From CAZOWW01 sp964583765 (GTDB lineage: Bacteria; Actinomycetota; Actinomycetes; Actinomycetales; Kineosporiaceae), in NCBI GenBank assembly GCA_964583765.1, contig CAZOWW010000016.1:1-59719 (forward strand): 59,719 nt of DNA. The letters are read 5' to 3'. Shown piece after piece: positions 16,813-25,353 of this stretch (the stretch's first letter is position 1; every line of letters starts with the position of its first letter). The notes below the pieces were generated by a model. That model made no database searches and was not told the DNA's origin. It saw only the letters and a list, made by a program, of their open reading frames with translations. A program made the translations under genes and the position numbers.

Positions 16813-17925
16813 GTGCCCGTCACCGCACCCGATCCTGCCCGCCGCCCGCTCGGCACGCTCCTGGAGAGCACCCTGGCCGCGATCACCCCGGCCGATTCCA
16901 CGGCCCTCGCCGCCGCCGCCGACCGGCAGCAGCATCTGACCAAGCCCCCCGGCTCCCTCGGTGCCCTCGAGGACGTCTCGGTGAGGCTGGCCGGTCTGGC
17001 CGGTCTCTGCCCCCCGCCGTTGCCCGAACCCGCCGCCGTCGCCGTCTTCGCGGCCGACCACGGCGTGATCGCCCAGGGGGTCAGTCCCTGGCCCCAGGAG
17101 GTGACCGTGCAGATGGTCGCCAACTTCCTCGCAGGCGGGGCGGCGGTGAACGCATTCGCCTCCCAAACGGGCGCCCGGGTGGTGGTCGTGGATGTCGGCG
17201 TGGCCGGGCCGGTGCCCGAGCCGACCGCAGGCCAGGGGACTCTGCTGCGGCGACGGGTCCGGCCCGGTACCGCTGATCTTTCGGTCGAGGCCGCGATGAG
17301 CCGGGACGAGGCGGTGCAGGCACTGGAGGTCGGCATCGAGATCGCCGGGTGCCTGGTCGCCGAGGGCAACCGGTGCCTGCTCACGGGCGACATGGGGATC
17401 GCGAACACCACCGCCTCGACCGCGCTGATCGCGGTGTTCACCGGAGCGGAGGTGGACGACGCGACCGGGTGCGGCGGAGGCCTCGACGAGCCGGGGCGGG
17501 TGCGCAAGGCGGAGGTGATCCGCCGGGCGCTGGCCCTGCACCGTCCGGACCCTGCCGATCCGGTGGGGGTGCTGGCCGCGGTCGGCGGTCTGGAACACGC
17601 CGCGATCGCCGGGCTCGTCCTCGGTGCGGCCGCGCATCGGGTGCCGGTGATCCTCGACGGCGTGATCGCGGGTGCCGCCGCGCTCGTGGCCGCCGCCCTG
17701 GCGCCGCACTGCCGGGACGCGTGCGTGGCCGGGCACCGTTCGGTGGAGCGCGGTCACACCCTCGCCCTGAGCCGCTTGGGCCTGGATCCGCTCGTCGACC
17801 TGGGCCTGCGGCTCGGGGAGGGGACCGGGGCGCTGCTCGCTCTGCCCCTCGTCCAGGCATCGGTGCGGGCCCTGCGCGAGATGGCGACGTTCGACTCGGC
17901 TGGAGTGGCGTCCCGCACGGACTGA
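16813..17925 (+). CDS. cobT: Nicotinate-nucleotide--dimethylbenzimidazole phosphoribosyltransferase
   Basis: About 370 residues. CobT makes alpha-ribazole phosphate from nicotinate mononucleotide and dimethylbenzimidazole, the lower ligand of cobalamin. Family signatures visible: KPPGSLGALEDV, VFAADHGVIAQGVSPWPQEV, GGAAVNAFA, LTGDMGIANTTAS, TGCGGGLDEPG and the C-terminal LRLGEGTGALLALPLV with the catalytic glutamate. GGAAGGA ends 7 bases before the GTG at 16813. It is preceded by a cobalamin riboswitch, so it is feedback controlled by B12. No other cobalamin synthesis gene is in the window. Confidence 0.93.
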   Translation: MPVTAPDPARRPLGTLLESTLAAITPADSTALAAAADRQQHLTKPPGSLGALEDVSVRLAGLAGLCPPPLPEPAAVAVFAADHGVIAQGVSPWPQEVTVQMVANFLAGGAAVNAFASQTGARVVVVDVGVAGPVPEPTAGQGTLLRRRVRPGTADLSVEAAMSRDEAVQALEVGIEIAGCLVAEGNRCLLTGDMGIANTTASTALIAVFTGAEVDDATGCGGGLDEPGRVRKAEVIRRALALHRPDPADPVGVLAAVGGLEHAAIAGLVLGAAAHRVPVILDGVIAGAAALVAAALAPHCRDACVAGHRSVERGHTLALSRLGLDPLVDLGLRLGEGTGALLALPLVQASVRALREMATFDSAGVASRTD

Positions 17926-17968
17926 TGGGGGCGGCCCGAGGCCGGAACCGTCGGAACCTCGGCCGTCG

Positions 17969-19981
17969 TCAGCGGCGTCCGGGTCCTTGCGCGGCCGGGT
18001 CCCAGGGATCAAGGAGATCGTCCTCGTAGACGACGATCCGGTTCCGCCCCAGGGCCTTGGCCTCGTAGAGGGCCCGGTCCGCCGCCTCGGTGAGCGCCCG
18101 GGCCGAGCGGGCGGAGTCCGGGTGCGCCGTGGCGATGCCCACGCTCACGGTGATCAGCGGTCCGACGGGTGAGGCGGCGTGGGGGAGCGCCGCCTCGGCC
18201 AGCCGGCTGCGGAAGCGTTCGGCCACCGCGACTGCCCGTTCGGCTCCGCTACCGGGCAGGATCACCGTGAACTCCTCCCCTCCGTACCGGCAGGCGAGGC
18301 CGTCCCGCGCAGGGACGGCCTCCTGCAGGTGCTGGGCCACGGCGCGGAGCACCGCGTCCCCGCGCACATGACCGTAGTGGTCGTTGTAGGCCTTGAAGTG
18401 ATCCACGTCGATCATCAGCACGGCCAGGCTGGCGCCGTCCGTCGCGGCCTGACGCCAGGCCTGTTGCAGATGTCCCGCGAACGCCGCGCGGTTCGCGATG
18501 CCGGTGAGACCGTCCAGGCGCAGCGCCCGCTGGAGATCCGTATTGGCACGCTGCAGGTTCTCCTCCGTGCGCTGCCTCTGCAACATCTCCGCATGCAGTT
18601 CCTGGGCGCGGCGGATGACCATCCCCTCCAGGTCCAGTGCCCTGGCCTCGAGTTCCTGCTGGATGAGGAGCCGGGTCAGCACGCGGGAGAGATCCACCCG
18701 GATCGCCTGGGTGGCCATGGCCTGGCCCGGGGCCGGGTCCAGGAGCAGGAAGCCCAGGGTCCGGTCCGGCATGACCAGCGGTTGCAGCAGGAGCAGCCCG
18801 CGGGTGAGCTCCTCCTGCAGGCGTTCCGGCAACAACTGGGCCGTGTCGTAGCGTTCGTCGGAATGCTCCACCCGACCCCGGCCGTGGTAGCTCAGGACGA
18901 GCCGCCCCCAGGAGGGCGCCGAGCCTGCGGTGGACGGGTCGCCCGGCGGCCCCGTGTGCTCGAAGAGGGTGAGGAAGCAGCGGCTCACCCCGGTGCGGTC
19001 CAGGTCGGTGGTCAGGGACGGCACGAGGTCGTCCATCGTGCGGCAGACGGTGAGCGGTCGCGACCGGGCCATGATCGACTCGTGGACCGCGAGTCGTTCC
19101 GTCCCCGTGACCAGCATCTCCATGACCTCGGCCGGCCCCGGCAGCGGATCGTCGTCCCGGGCGGTGGACCGGCGCACCGCCAGCCACGAGTCGACCACCA
19201 CGTCGGCCTGGTCGTCCTGGCCGGCGACCTTCTCGAGCAGCAGCTCTGCGGCGGCACGTCCCTGCTGGTCCAGGTCCTGGTCCACGGTGGTCAGCCCGGG
19301 CCAGAACCGTGCCTCCGCGCTGTTGTCGTAGCCGGCGAGCGCGACGTCCTCGGGCACCTGCAGGCCCGCCTCGGTGAGGGCGGCCAGGGCCCCGAAGGCC
19401 GACGGATCGTTGAGCGCGACGACGGCGTCGAAGTCGCGACGCCGTCGCAGCAGCGCACGGGTCACGTCGAAGGACTCCTCCAGGTCGAAGCCGCCGTCGA
19501 GCACGAGGTCCTCGTCGACCCTCAGCCCGCGCCGGGCCAGCTCCTCGCGGAAGACACGTTCCCGGGCGATGGAGTCCGGCTGGTGGGGGATCCCGCGGAC
19601 CAGGACCGGCCGGCGCACCCCTCGGTGCTCGGTGAGCAGGGCCATCAGTTCGCGCATGCCGGTGCTGTTGTCCCCGTTGACCGCGGTGGCTCCCGGCATG
19701 GTGAACCCGATCGTGACCACCGGCCGGTCCAGGGACGACAGGAGTTCGATCAGGCCCCGCTCCTCCTCGACCCCCAGGGCGCCGGAACTGATCACCCCCA
19801 GCGGGGAGGTGCTGCGGATCATGCGTTCCAGCACCGGGGAGAGGGTGTCGCGGCGCAGCATTCCCCCCGTGTGGGCGATGAGCGGGATGCCGTGCTCGTC
19901 GAAGACCTCCGCCATGCTCCGCAGGAGCCTCATCTGGTAGTCGTGCGTCCCGGTCACGATCGCCAGGACGGGCCGGTTCAC
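17969..19981 (-). CDS. Soluble LacI-type-sensor / GGDEF diguanylate cyclase A
   Basis: About 670 residues, no signal peptide and no membrane segment. Residues 1-270 have the LacI/periplasmic-binding fold without a DNA-binding domain: RPVLAIVTGTHDYQMRLL, HTGGMLRRD, GDNSTGMRELMALL, DAVVALNDPSAFGAL, VALAGYDNSAEAR and TTVDQDLDQQGRAAAELLL. A middle domain of about 200 residues (GVSRCFLTLFEH, LVLSYHGRGRV, LLPERLQEEL) and a coiled coil follow. A cyclase domain from about 489 has MIDVDHFKAYNDHYGHVRGD and the active site YGGEEF at about 566. The product-inhibition motif RxxD is absent. The GTG start overlaps the upstream stop (GTGA). Predicted output is cyclic di-GMP under control of a small ligand, probably a sugar; ligand unknown. 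Confidence 0.82.
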   Translation of the reverse strand: MNRPVLAIVTGTHDYQMRLLRSMAEVFDEHGIPLIAHTGGMLRRDTLSPVLERMIRSTSPLGVISSGALGVEEERGLIELLSSLDRPVVTIGFTMPGATAVNGDNSTGMRELMALLTEHRGVRRPVLVRGIPHQPDSIARERVFREELARRGLRVDEDLVLDGGFDLEESFDVTRALLRRRRDFDAVVALNDPSAFGALAALTEAGLQVPEDVALAGYDNSAEARFWPGLTTVDQDLDQQGRAAAELLLEKVAGQDDQADVVVDSWLAVRRSTARDDDPLPGPAEVMEMLVTGTERLAVHESIMARSRPLTVCRTMDDLVPSLTTDLDRTGVSRCFLTLFEHTGPPGDPSTAGSAPSWGRLVLSYHGRGRVEHSDERYDTAQLLPERLQEELTRGLLLLQPLVMPDRTLGFLLLDPAPGQAMATQAIRVDLSRVLTRLLIQQELEARALDLEGMVIRRAQELHAEMLQRQRTEENLQRANTDLQRALRLDGLTGIANRAAFAGHLQQAWRQAATDGASLAVLMIDVDHFKAYNDHYGHVRGDAVLRAVAQHLQEAVPARDGLACRYGGEEFTVILPGSGAERAVAVAERFRSRLAEAALPHAASPVGPLITVSVGIATAHPDSARSARALTEAADRALYEAKALGRNRIVVYEDDLLDPWDPAAQGPGRR

Positions 19982-22041
19982 CGGGCGCTCCACGGGCCGG
20001 GGCCCTGCACGGTGGCCATGCCTGCCCCGGCAGCTCCGGGCCGGGCGAGCACGGCCCGGTCCCGTCCGAGCGACTTGGCGCGGTAGAGCGCCTCGTCCGC
20101 CCTGGTCAGTAGGGTCTCGGGTGAGAGCGGGCGGTCGGGGGTGCTCACCGCGATGCCGACACTGGCGGTGACCACACCGGCCACGGTGGACGCCGCGTGC
20201 GGGACGGCGTGGGCGGCCAGGAGCGTGCGGAACCGGCGGGTGACCGCGACCGCGGACTGTGCGGAGCCTCCGGGCAGCAGCGCCACGAACTCCTCGCCCC
20301 CGAAGCGGGCGACCAGGTCGCGGGGTTCCCGGGCGGACAGGCCCAGGCACCGGGCGACGGTCCGCAGCGCCTCGTCCCCGCGGACGTGCCCGTAGTAGTC
20401 GTTGTAGGCCTTGAACAGGTCCACGTCCACCAGCAGCAGGGCGAGCGACGTCGGTTGCCGGGAGAGCTCCTCCCCGCACACGGCCAGGTACTCCTCGAAC
20501 GCAGCCCGGTTCGCGATCCCGGTGAGACCGTCCTGGCGGACGAGTCGCCGCAGCTCGGTGTTGGCCCCCTGCAGGGCGTGCTCGGCCTGGCGGCGGATGG
20601 CCACCTCGGACTCGAGCTGGTGCGTGCGCTCGGCGACGACGCGCTGCAGGGTCGCGGCGCGCTCCTGCAGGCGCAGGTCGTTCCGGTGGGCGTCCAGCGC
20701 CTGGGTCAGGTCCACGCGCAGCGTCCAGACCAGCCCGAGCGGTCCGGTCGGTTGCTCGTAGAGGACGTGGCCCACCTCCGCCCCCGGCACCCAGATCGGG
20801 AGCAGGAAGAGCGTGTCACGACACAGCTGGGGAGCGAGCTGCTCGGGCAGCAGTGCGCTCGCCGGGAAACATCCGTCGTCGGGGGGATGGGCCTGGTCCT
20901 GGCGCAGGACCAGGACCAGGCGCATCGGCGTCTCGTCCGGTGTGTCGGCCGTTTCGGGTGGCCGGGTCCCGACGGCCGCCGGAGCGGGCAGGAGGACATC
21001 GGTGCCCACGGGATCCCGGATGGCCACGAAGCAGCGCCGCACGCCCACCCGCGGCAGATTGCGTGTCAGGGGGGCGACCACGTCGTCGAGGGTGAGGGCC
21101 CGGGCCAACGCGGTGTGGATGGCCTGCAGCGGGTACCGCTGGGTGAACTCGTCGTGCACGGCCCGCGCGGTGGCGATCGCCTGGCTGAGCTGCTCCGAGG
21201 GGATCTGGTCCACGCGTGCGGACGTCCCCCGCAGCAGGGCGCGGGACGGGACGACGACCCGCCGGGGCTCGTGTCGTCCGTCGAGGTGCTCCAGCATCAG
21301 CTGCGCGGCCGCGTGTCCCTGTGCCTCGACGTCCTGGTCCACCGTGGTCAGGCTCGGCCAGCGCAGGGTGCCCGTGCTGTCGTTGTCGAAACCCGTGACG
21401 GCCACCCCACGAGGCACGTTCATCCCCGCATCGCCCAGGGCCTCGATCGCGGCGAGGGCCGAGATGTCGTTGGCCGCGACCACGGCGTCGAAGTCCCGCC
21501 TGCGGGTCACCAGGGACGTCACCGCCTGGTACGAGATGCCGTGGGCGAAGGCTCCGTCCAGCACCAGGTCCTCGTCCACCGGGATCCCGTGCTCGGCGAG
21601 TTCGGTCCGGAAGACCTCCTCCCGCTGGACCGAGTCGGGTTGGGAGGCGATACCCCGCAACCACACCGGACGGCGGATACCCCGGTCGACGATCAGGTGC
21701 CGCATCAGTTCACGCATCCCGGAACGGTTGTCGCCGAGCACGCAGCTGCGGTCCGGCAGCTCGAAGCCCAGCGTCACCTGGGGCACCTCGAGTGGCGCCA
21801 ACAGAGCCTCGATCAGGTCGGCGTCCGCGGGGTGGGTGCCGACGAAGCGCAGCACACCGAGGGGCCGGGCCAGCCACAGGGCATGACCGAGCGCCGCGGA
21901 GGGCGCGGCGCCGGGCTCGTGGTCGTTGACCAGCACCAGGAGCGGGATGGAACGCTCCCCGAAGTGCGCCGACATGCTCCGGACTAGCCTGCCCTGGTAC
22001 TGGTCGAGTCCTTCGGCGAGGACGACCACGGGGCGGGGCAC
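19978..22041 (-). CDS. Soluble LacI-type-sensor / GGDEF diguanylate cyclase B
   Basis: About 687 residues, the same architecture as cyclase A directly downstream. The LacI-type sensor fills 1-280: RPVVVLAEGLDQYQGRLVR, GDNRSGMRELMRHLIVDRG, DAVVAANDISALAAIEAL, VAVTGFDNDSTG and TTVDQDVEAQGHAAAQLML. The middle domain has GVRRCFVAIRD and LLPEQLAPQLC, with a coiled coil at about 455-500. The cyclase domain has VDVDLFKAYNDYYGHVRGD and FGGEEF at about 580; the inhibitory RxxD is replaced by EPRD. GGAGGAACG precedes the GTG. Translational coupling to cyclase A suggests the two proteins are made in equal amounts and could heterodimerise, since GGDEF domains act as dimers; that is inference. Confidence 0.82.
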   Translation of the reverse strand: MPRPVVVLAEGLDQYQGRLVRSMSAHFGERSIPLLVLVNDHEPGAAPSAALGHALWLARPLGVLRFVGTHPADADLIEALLAPLEVPQVTLGFELPDRSCVLGDNRSGMRELMRHLIVDRGIRRPVWLRGIASQPDSVQREEVFRTELAEHGIPVDEDLVLDGAFAHGISYQAVTSLVTRRRDFDAVVAANDISALAAIEALGDAGMNVPRGVAVTGFDNDSTGTLRWPSLTTVDQDVEAQGHAAAQLMLEHLDGRHEPRRVVVPSRALLRGTSARVDQIPSEQLSQAIATARAVHDEFTQRYPLQAIHTALARALTLDDVVAPLTRNLPRVGVRRCFVAIRDPVGTDVLLPAPAAVGTRPPETADTPDETPMRLVLVLRQDQAHPPDDGCFPASALLPEQLAPQLCRDTLFLLPIWVPGAEVGHVLYEQPTGPLGLVWTLRVDLTQALDAHRNDLRLQERAATLQRVVAERTHQLESEVAIRRQAEHALQGANTELRRLVRQDGLTGIANRAAFEEYLAVCGEELSRQPTSLALLLVDVDLFKAYNDYYGHVRGDEALRTVARCLGLSAREPRDLVARFGGEEFVALLPGGSAQSAVAVTRRFRTLLAAHAVPHAASTVAGVVTASVGIAVSTPDRPLSPETLLTRADEALYRAKSLGRDRAVLARPGAAGAGMATVQGPGPWSAR

Positions 22042-22290
22042 CGTTCCTCCTTCCTCCCACCGGTCCTCGGCGTCTTCGCGGGCCGGGTGACAGCCGGGAC
22101 GACGTCAGGGCCATGACCGGGGTGCGGTGGCGCACGCCGGCGCTCCCGTGAAGGTGCCGACAGGAGGTGCCGATACGTTCGAGATTTTCGGCAGTCCTCC
22201 GGGGCTGCTTGAGGTGCCTGATCTCACCGGACGGGAGCGCACCGGGCGTGCCGTCTCGTCCGGGGGACCCGGTGGCGGAGCGGGTGCGCC

Positions 22291-24060
22291 TCAGGAGGCC
22301 GAGTCGGGCACGTCGGGGCTCAACGCGTAGGCCCGGGTGGGGGTCATCGATCGCCCGTGCAGGACGACGGTCGCGTAGTCGCTCACCACCGTGCAGGTGT
22401 TGGACTCGTCCGCGGTGTGCGCGTTCGCGGCCTTCGCCTCACCGGAGGACAGCACCCCGGCGTCCGGTGATCCGGCCGACGTGCCGGAGTAGGTCGAACC
22501 GGAGGGCCAGTCCGCGCCGATCGTCAGGACCGGCCGGGAGACCTGCCCCTGGACGAGAGCCGAGGCGGGAAGCCGCAGCACGGCCGCCACCTCCTCGGCT
22601 GCCGCCCGCTGGCCCCGGCCGTAGCGCAGGGTCGTCGTGGCCGTGGCGGACACCGAGGTGGTCGCGCTCGCGTGGGTGAAGCCTCCCGCGGACAGGGCGT
22701 TCACCACCGCGGTGGCGCGTCCCGACAGTCCCGAACCGTTGGCCACGCGTACCCGGATCGTGGCCGGTGCCGGGCCGCCGGTCGTGCTGTTCGTGGAGGT
22801 GGTCGTCGTGCTGGAGGTCGTCGCACCGGCGGAGGTCCTGCCCGACCTGCCGGTCGCCGTGAGCGAGTGGTCCTCGATGACCGACGTGAACAGGGTCTTC
22901 GCGCCCGCCGCCGGCACCACGCGGGCCGGATTGCTGGGGTCTGGACTGTTCGGCATGGTCAGGAACGTGATCCGCTGGGTGGGGACCTTGTTCAGATCCT
23001 TGGCCAGGCCCAGGAGCGCCGGGATGCTCCCGAGGCCGCTGTCCACGGTGAGCGCCTTCGTCGCCGCGTCGGCCAGGTCGTACAGGCGCAGGGGGTCGGT
23101 GAGGGTACCCGCGCTCTTGAGGGTGCGGATGAGCGAGGACAGGAACTGGTGCTGTGCCGAGGACCGGCCCAGGTCGCTGCCGTCCCCGAAGGCGTGCCGG
23201 GACCGCAGGAACTCCAGGGCACCCTTGCCCTTGACCGTGTGCGTGCCGGCGGAGAGCTTGAGCTTCGAGTAGGTGTCGTACACGTCCTTGGTGACGCAGA
23301 CCGGTACCCCGCCGACGGCGTCCGACATGGTCACGACTCCGGAGAAGTCGACCATGACGAAGTGGTCGATCGTGATCCCGGTGAGCTTGTGTACCGCGGC
23401 CACCGTGCACCCCGGACCATGGGCGAGACTCGAGTTGATCTGGCCGTAGTGGCGGCGGGTGACTGCGCCCGTCTCGGGGTCCCGGCAGCCCGGCAACCAG
23501 GTCATGGTGTCCCGGGGGATGCTCAGCACGGTCGCGTTGGTCCGGTCCGCCGAGAGGTGGACGAGCATCTCGACATCGGCGTTCGCGCCGGGGCCGCAGT
23601 CCCCGCCCAGGTCGCAGTCGGTCGCGTTGTCCCGGCTGTCCGAACCGATCGCGAGGATGTTCAGGGGCGACCGGCCGTACATGTCGACGGTCTCGGTCCC
23701 TGCCCCGCTGGCGACCGAATCGGTCGACACCCCGCCGGTGGTGGTGGTGCTGTCCGTGTCGTCGGGCAGACCGCTGTAGAGCGGGCTGGTGTGGATGTTG
23801 CCGTTCAGGTGCAGGTAGACCAGTGTCGCCGAGCCGACCAGCACCACGGGCAGCACGACCGCGGTCCACAGGAGCACCCGGCGCGTGCGGCTGCGGCGCC
23901 GGCCCCGGGCATGCCGGACCGGACGGCTCCGCCGGTCCGCGGGCTCCCCGTCGACCGGCATCGGTCCGAGAAGTCGCCCGTCCCCCGAGTTCTCGACGTC
24001 GACCGCTCTCGAGGCGGCCTGGACGACCGTCCTCGAGTCCCTGCCTGAACCCACGCTCAC
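22291..24060 (-). CDS. LytR-CpsA-Psr (LCP) family cell-wall ligase with LytR_C domain
   Basis: About 589 residues. After a basic cytoplasmic N-terminus, one membrane anchor (VLLWTAVVLPVVLVGSATLVYL, residues about 62-84) places the rest outside. The LCP domain (about 130-310) shows ILAIGSDSRDN, DVEMLVHLSADRTNATVLSI followed by PRDTMTW, and GALEFLRSRHAFGDGSDLGR, which hold the arginines and aspartates that bind the polyprenyl pyrophosphate. A Thr/Ser-rich linker and a LytR_C domain (about 440-540) follow. LCP proteins transfer wall polymers such as arabinogalactan or teichoic-type glycans to peptidoglycan. The start is uncertain; GTG at 24060 or 24054 fits, with GAGG nearby. The upstream region holds unusual short tandem repeats. 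Confidence 0.85.
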   Translation of the reverse strand: MSVGSGRDSRTVVQAASRAVDVENSGDGRLLGPMPVDGEPADRRSRPVRHARGRRRSRTRRVLLWTAVVLPVVLVGSATLVYLHLNGNIHTSPLYSGLPDDTDSTTTTGGVSTDSVASGAGTETVDMYGRSPLNILAIGSDSRDNATDCDLGGDCGPGANADVEMLVHLSADRTNATVLSIPRDTMTWLPGCRDPETGAVTRRHYGQINSSLAHGPGCTVAAVHKLTGITIDHFVMVDFSGVVTMSDAVGGVPVCVTKDVYDTYSKLKLSAGTHTVKGKGALEFLRSRHAFGDGSDLGRSSAQHQFLSSLIRTLKSAGTLTDPLRLYDLADAATKALTVDSGLGSIPALLGLAKDLNKVPTQRITFLTMPNSPDPSNPARVVPAAGAKTLFTSVIEDHSLTATGRSGRTSAGATTSSTTTTSTNSTTGGPAPATIRVRVANGSGLSGRATAVVNALSAGGFTHASATTSVSATATTTLRYGRGQRAAAEEVAAVLRLPASALVQGQVSRPVLTIGADWPSGSTYSGTSAGSPDAGVLSSGEAKAANAHTADESNTCTVVSDYATVVLHGRSMTPTRAYALSPDVPDSAS

Positions 24061-24228
24061 CCTCGTTTCGTCGGCGCGATCCGGCCCGCACTGCACCGTC
24101 CATCGCCTCTACGGACGCCCCCGCCGTCGCGCGCCCTCTTCCCGAAGACGCTCCGGGCGGCCCGCGCGGTTGCGGGACGGCGGATCCGCACCCTTGTGAC
24201 CTGTGCGACCTTCACGAGGTGACGGCCC

Positions 24229-24318
24229 GACGTCACTGCGGCCCGACGGCCCGACGTCACTGCGGCCCGACGGCCCGACGGCCCGACGGCCCGACGGCCC
24301 GACGGCCCGACGGCCCGG
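24229..24318. repeat. Compound tandem repeat: two 24-bp units then seven 8-bp units
   Basis: A 24-base unit beginning GACGTCACTGCGGCCC is present twice (24229-24252 and 24253-24276). It runs into seven copies of CGGCCCGA (24263-24318, last copy CGGCCCGG). The 8-base period is not a multiple of three, in keeping with non-coding DNA. It lies about 170-260 bases upstream of the LCP start. Confidence 0.9.
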
Positions 24319-24569
24319 CGCCGTGGCGGCCTGGCCGTGGGAACGGCCTGCCTGGCAGTCTCGTGAGCCCGGCTGGGAGTTGTCCCCGAGTCGGCTGAGG
24401 AGTTGCCACGGGCACGGCCCGGACGTCGCCCCGGGGGGCCCCACGCCTTCGGTGTGCGCTGTCGGCGTACCGGTCCCGCGCGGCCGGTTCTTCCCCGTGT
24501 GCCGCCGTCCTCGTCGACGGCGACGGGACAGGGTAGTGCGTGGTGCGGGGCTCCCGAGACGGGCCGGGC

Positions 24570-24613
24570 TTGGGGCCCGGTTGGGGCCGGGTTGGGGCCC
24601 GGTTGGGGCCAGG
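24570..24613. repeat. Four 11-bp tandem repeats downstream of the zur-like gene
   Basis: TTGGGGCCCGG is repeated four times with one changed base in the second and fourth copies (24570-24580, 24581-24591, 24592-24602, 24603-24613). G-tracts of four bases at regular spacing could allow a G-quadruplex on this strand. Confidence 0.85.
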
Positions 24614-24648
24614 GGCCGTGGCGGGGCTGTGCCGGAGCCGAGGCGGGG

Positions 24649-25086
24649 TCAGATGTTCCGGGACGGGACTTCGGGTTGTTCCCGCGACGTGCAGTCAGGG
24701 CAGAGCCCCTCCACCTCCAGGGTGTGCGCGACCTGGGTGAACCCGTGTTCCCGGGCAATGCGTTCGGCCCACATCTCGGCGGCCCCGTCGGCGATCTCCA
24801 CGGCGCGTCCGCAGGATCGGCAGATCAGGTGGTGATGGTGACGGGTGACCGCGCAACGCCGGAACTGCTGCTCGCCGGACGGCAGCCGGCGCTGGTCGAC
24901 CTCGCCCACCTCCGCGAGCGCCTGGAGCGTGCGGTAGACGGTGGCCAGCCCGATCCCGGTTCCGCGCTCGCGTAACTGCAGGTGCAGCTGCTGGGCACTG
25001 CGGAACTCCAGGGCCTCTTCCATCAGGGCCAGGATCTGCGTCCGCTGACGGGTGACGCGGGTCCTCGTCGCCCCGGGTTCGGGCAC
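24649..25086 (-). CDS. zur: Fur-family metalloregulator, Zur/FurB-like
   Basis: About 145 residues. The winged helix is TRQRTQILALMEEA, FRSAQQLHLQLRERGTGIGL and ATVYRTLQALAEVGEVD. The dimerisation domain has RHHHHLICRSCGRAVEI and VEGLCPDC, supplying the histidine cluster and both CxxC pairs of the structural zinc site. The spacing and the HHHHLICRSC block look closest to mycobacterial FurB (Zur), the zinc-uptake repressor, though Nur or Fur cannot be excluded without alignment. The GTG at 25086 has GAGGAGAC upstream. No zinc transporter genes adjoin it. If it were Nur it could control the cbiM operon 13 kb away. Confidence 0.8.
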   Translation of the reverse strand: MPEPGATRTRVTRQRTQILALMEEALEFRSAQQLHLQLRERGTGIGLATVYRTLQALAEVGEVDQRRLPSGEQQFRRCAVTRHHHHLICRSCGRAVEIADGAAEMWAERIAREHGFTQVAHTLEVEGLCPDCTSREQPEVPSRNI

Positions 25087-25274
25087 GGTGTCTCCTCGTC
25101 GGGTCTCGGTTCGGCCCCACCGGCCGGTTGCCGGCCGGTCGAGTCTACGGCGGGGCTCCGAGGCGACGATGTCCCTGGGCCGGTCGGGACATCGGTCCCG
25201 AGGTTTCACCGGGACGCGCGGGGTGGGCACATCCGAGGTCCGCTGCGCGTTGTTCCCTACGGACGTACGATCAC

Positions 25275-25300
25275 ATCCGGCACGCGCGCGCGTGCCGGAT
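25275..25300. repeat. Perfect 26-bp palindrome in the leader of the Bax-inhibitor-1-like gene
   Basis: ATCCGGCACGCGC at 25275-25287 is followed directly by its exact reverse complement (25288-25300), 53 bases before the ATG at 25354. A TACGAT hexamer at 25266-25271 just upstream could be a -10, which would put the palindrome at the very start of the transcript. Hairpin or operator for a dimeric protein are both possible. Confidence 0.7.
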
Positions 25301-25353
25301 CGCCATGGCCACGGATTGCCGGCGCCACGTGCGGAACGGACTGCGGAGGGAAC

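Larger units (their letters stand above)
24061..24648. other. 588-bp gap with two blocks of short tandem repeats
   Basis: No gene is supported here. The gap must hold the promoter of the LCP gene (minus) and the 3' end of the zur-like transcript. It contains repeat blocks at 24229-24318 and 24570-24613, listed separately. Confidence 0.5.

Noticed and set aside
24229..24318. Possible CRISPR-like repeat array
   Set aside because: Repeat units are 8 and 24 bases with no unique spacers, so this is a simple tandem repeat.
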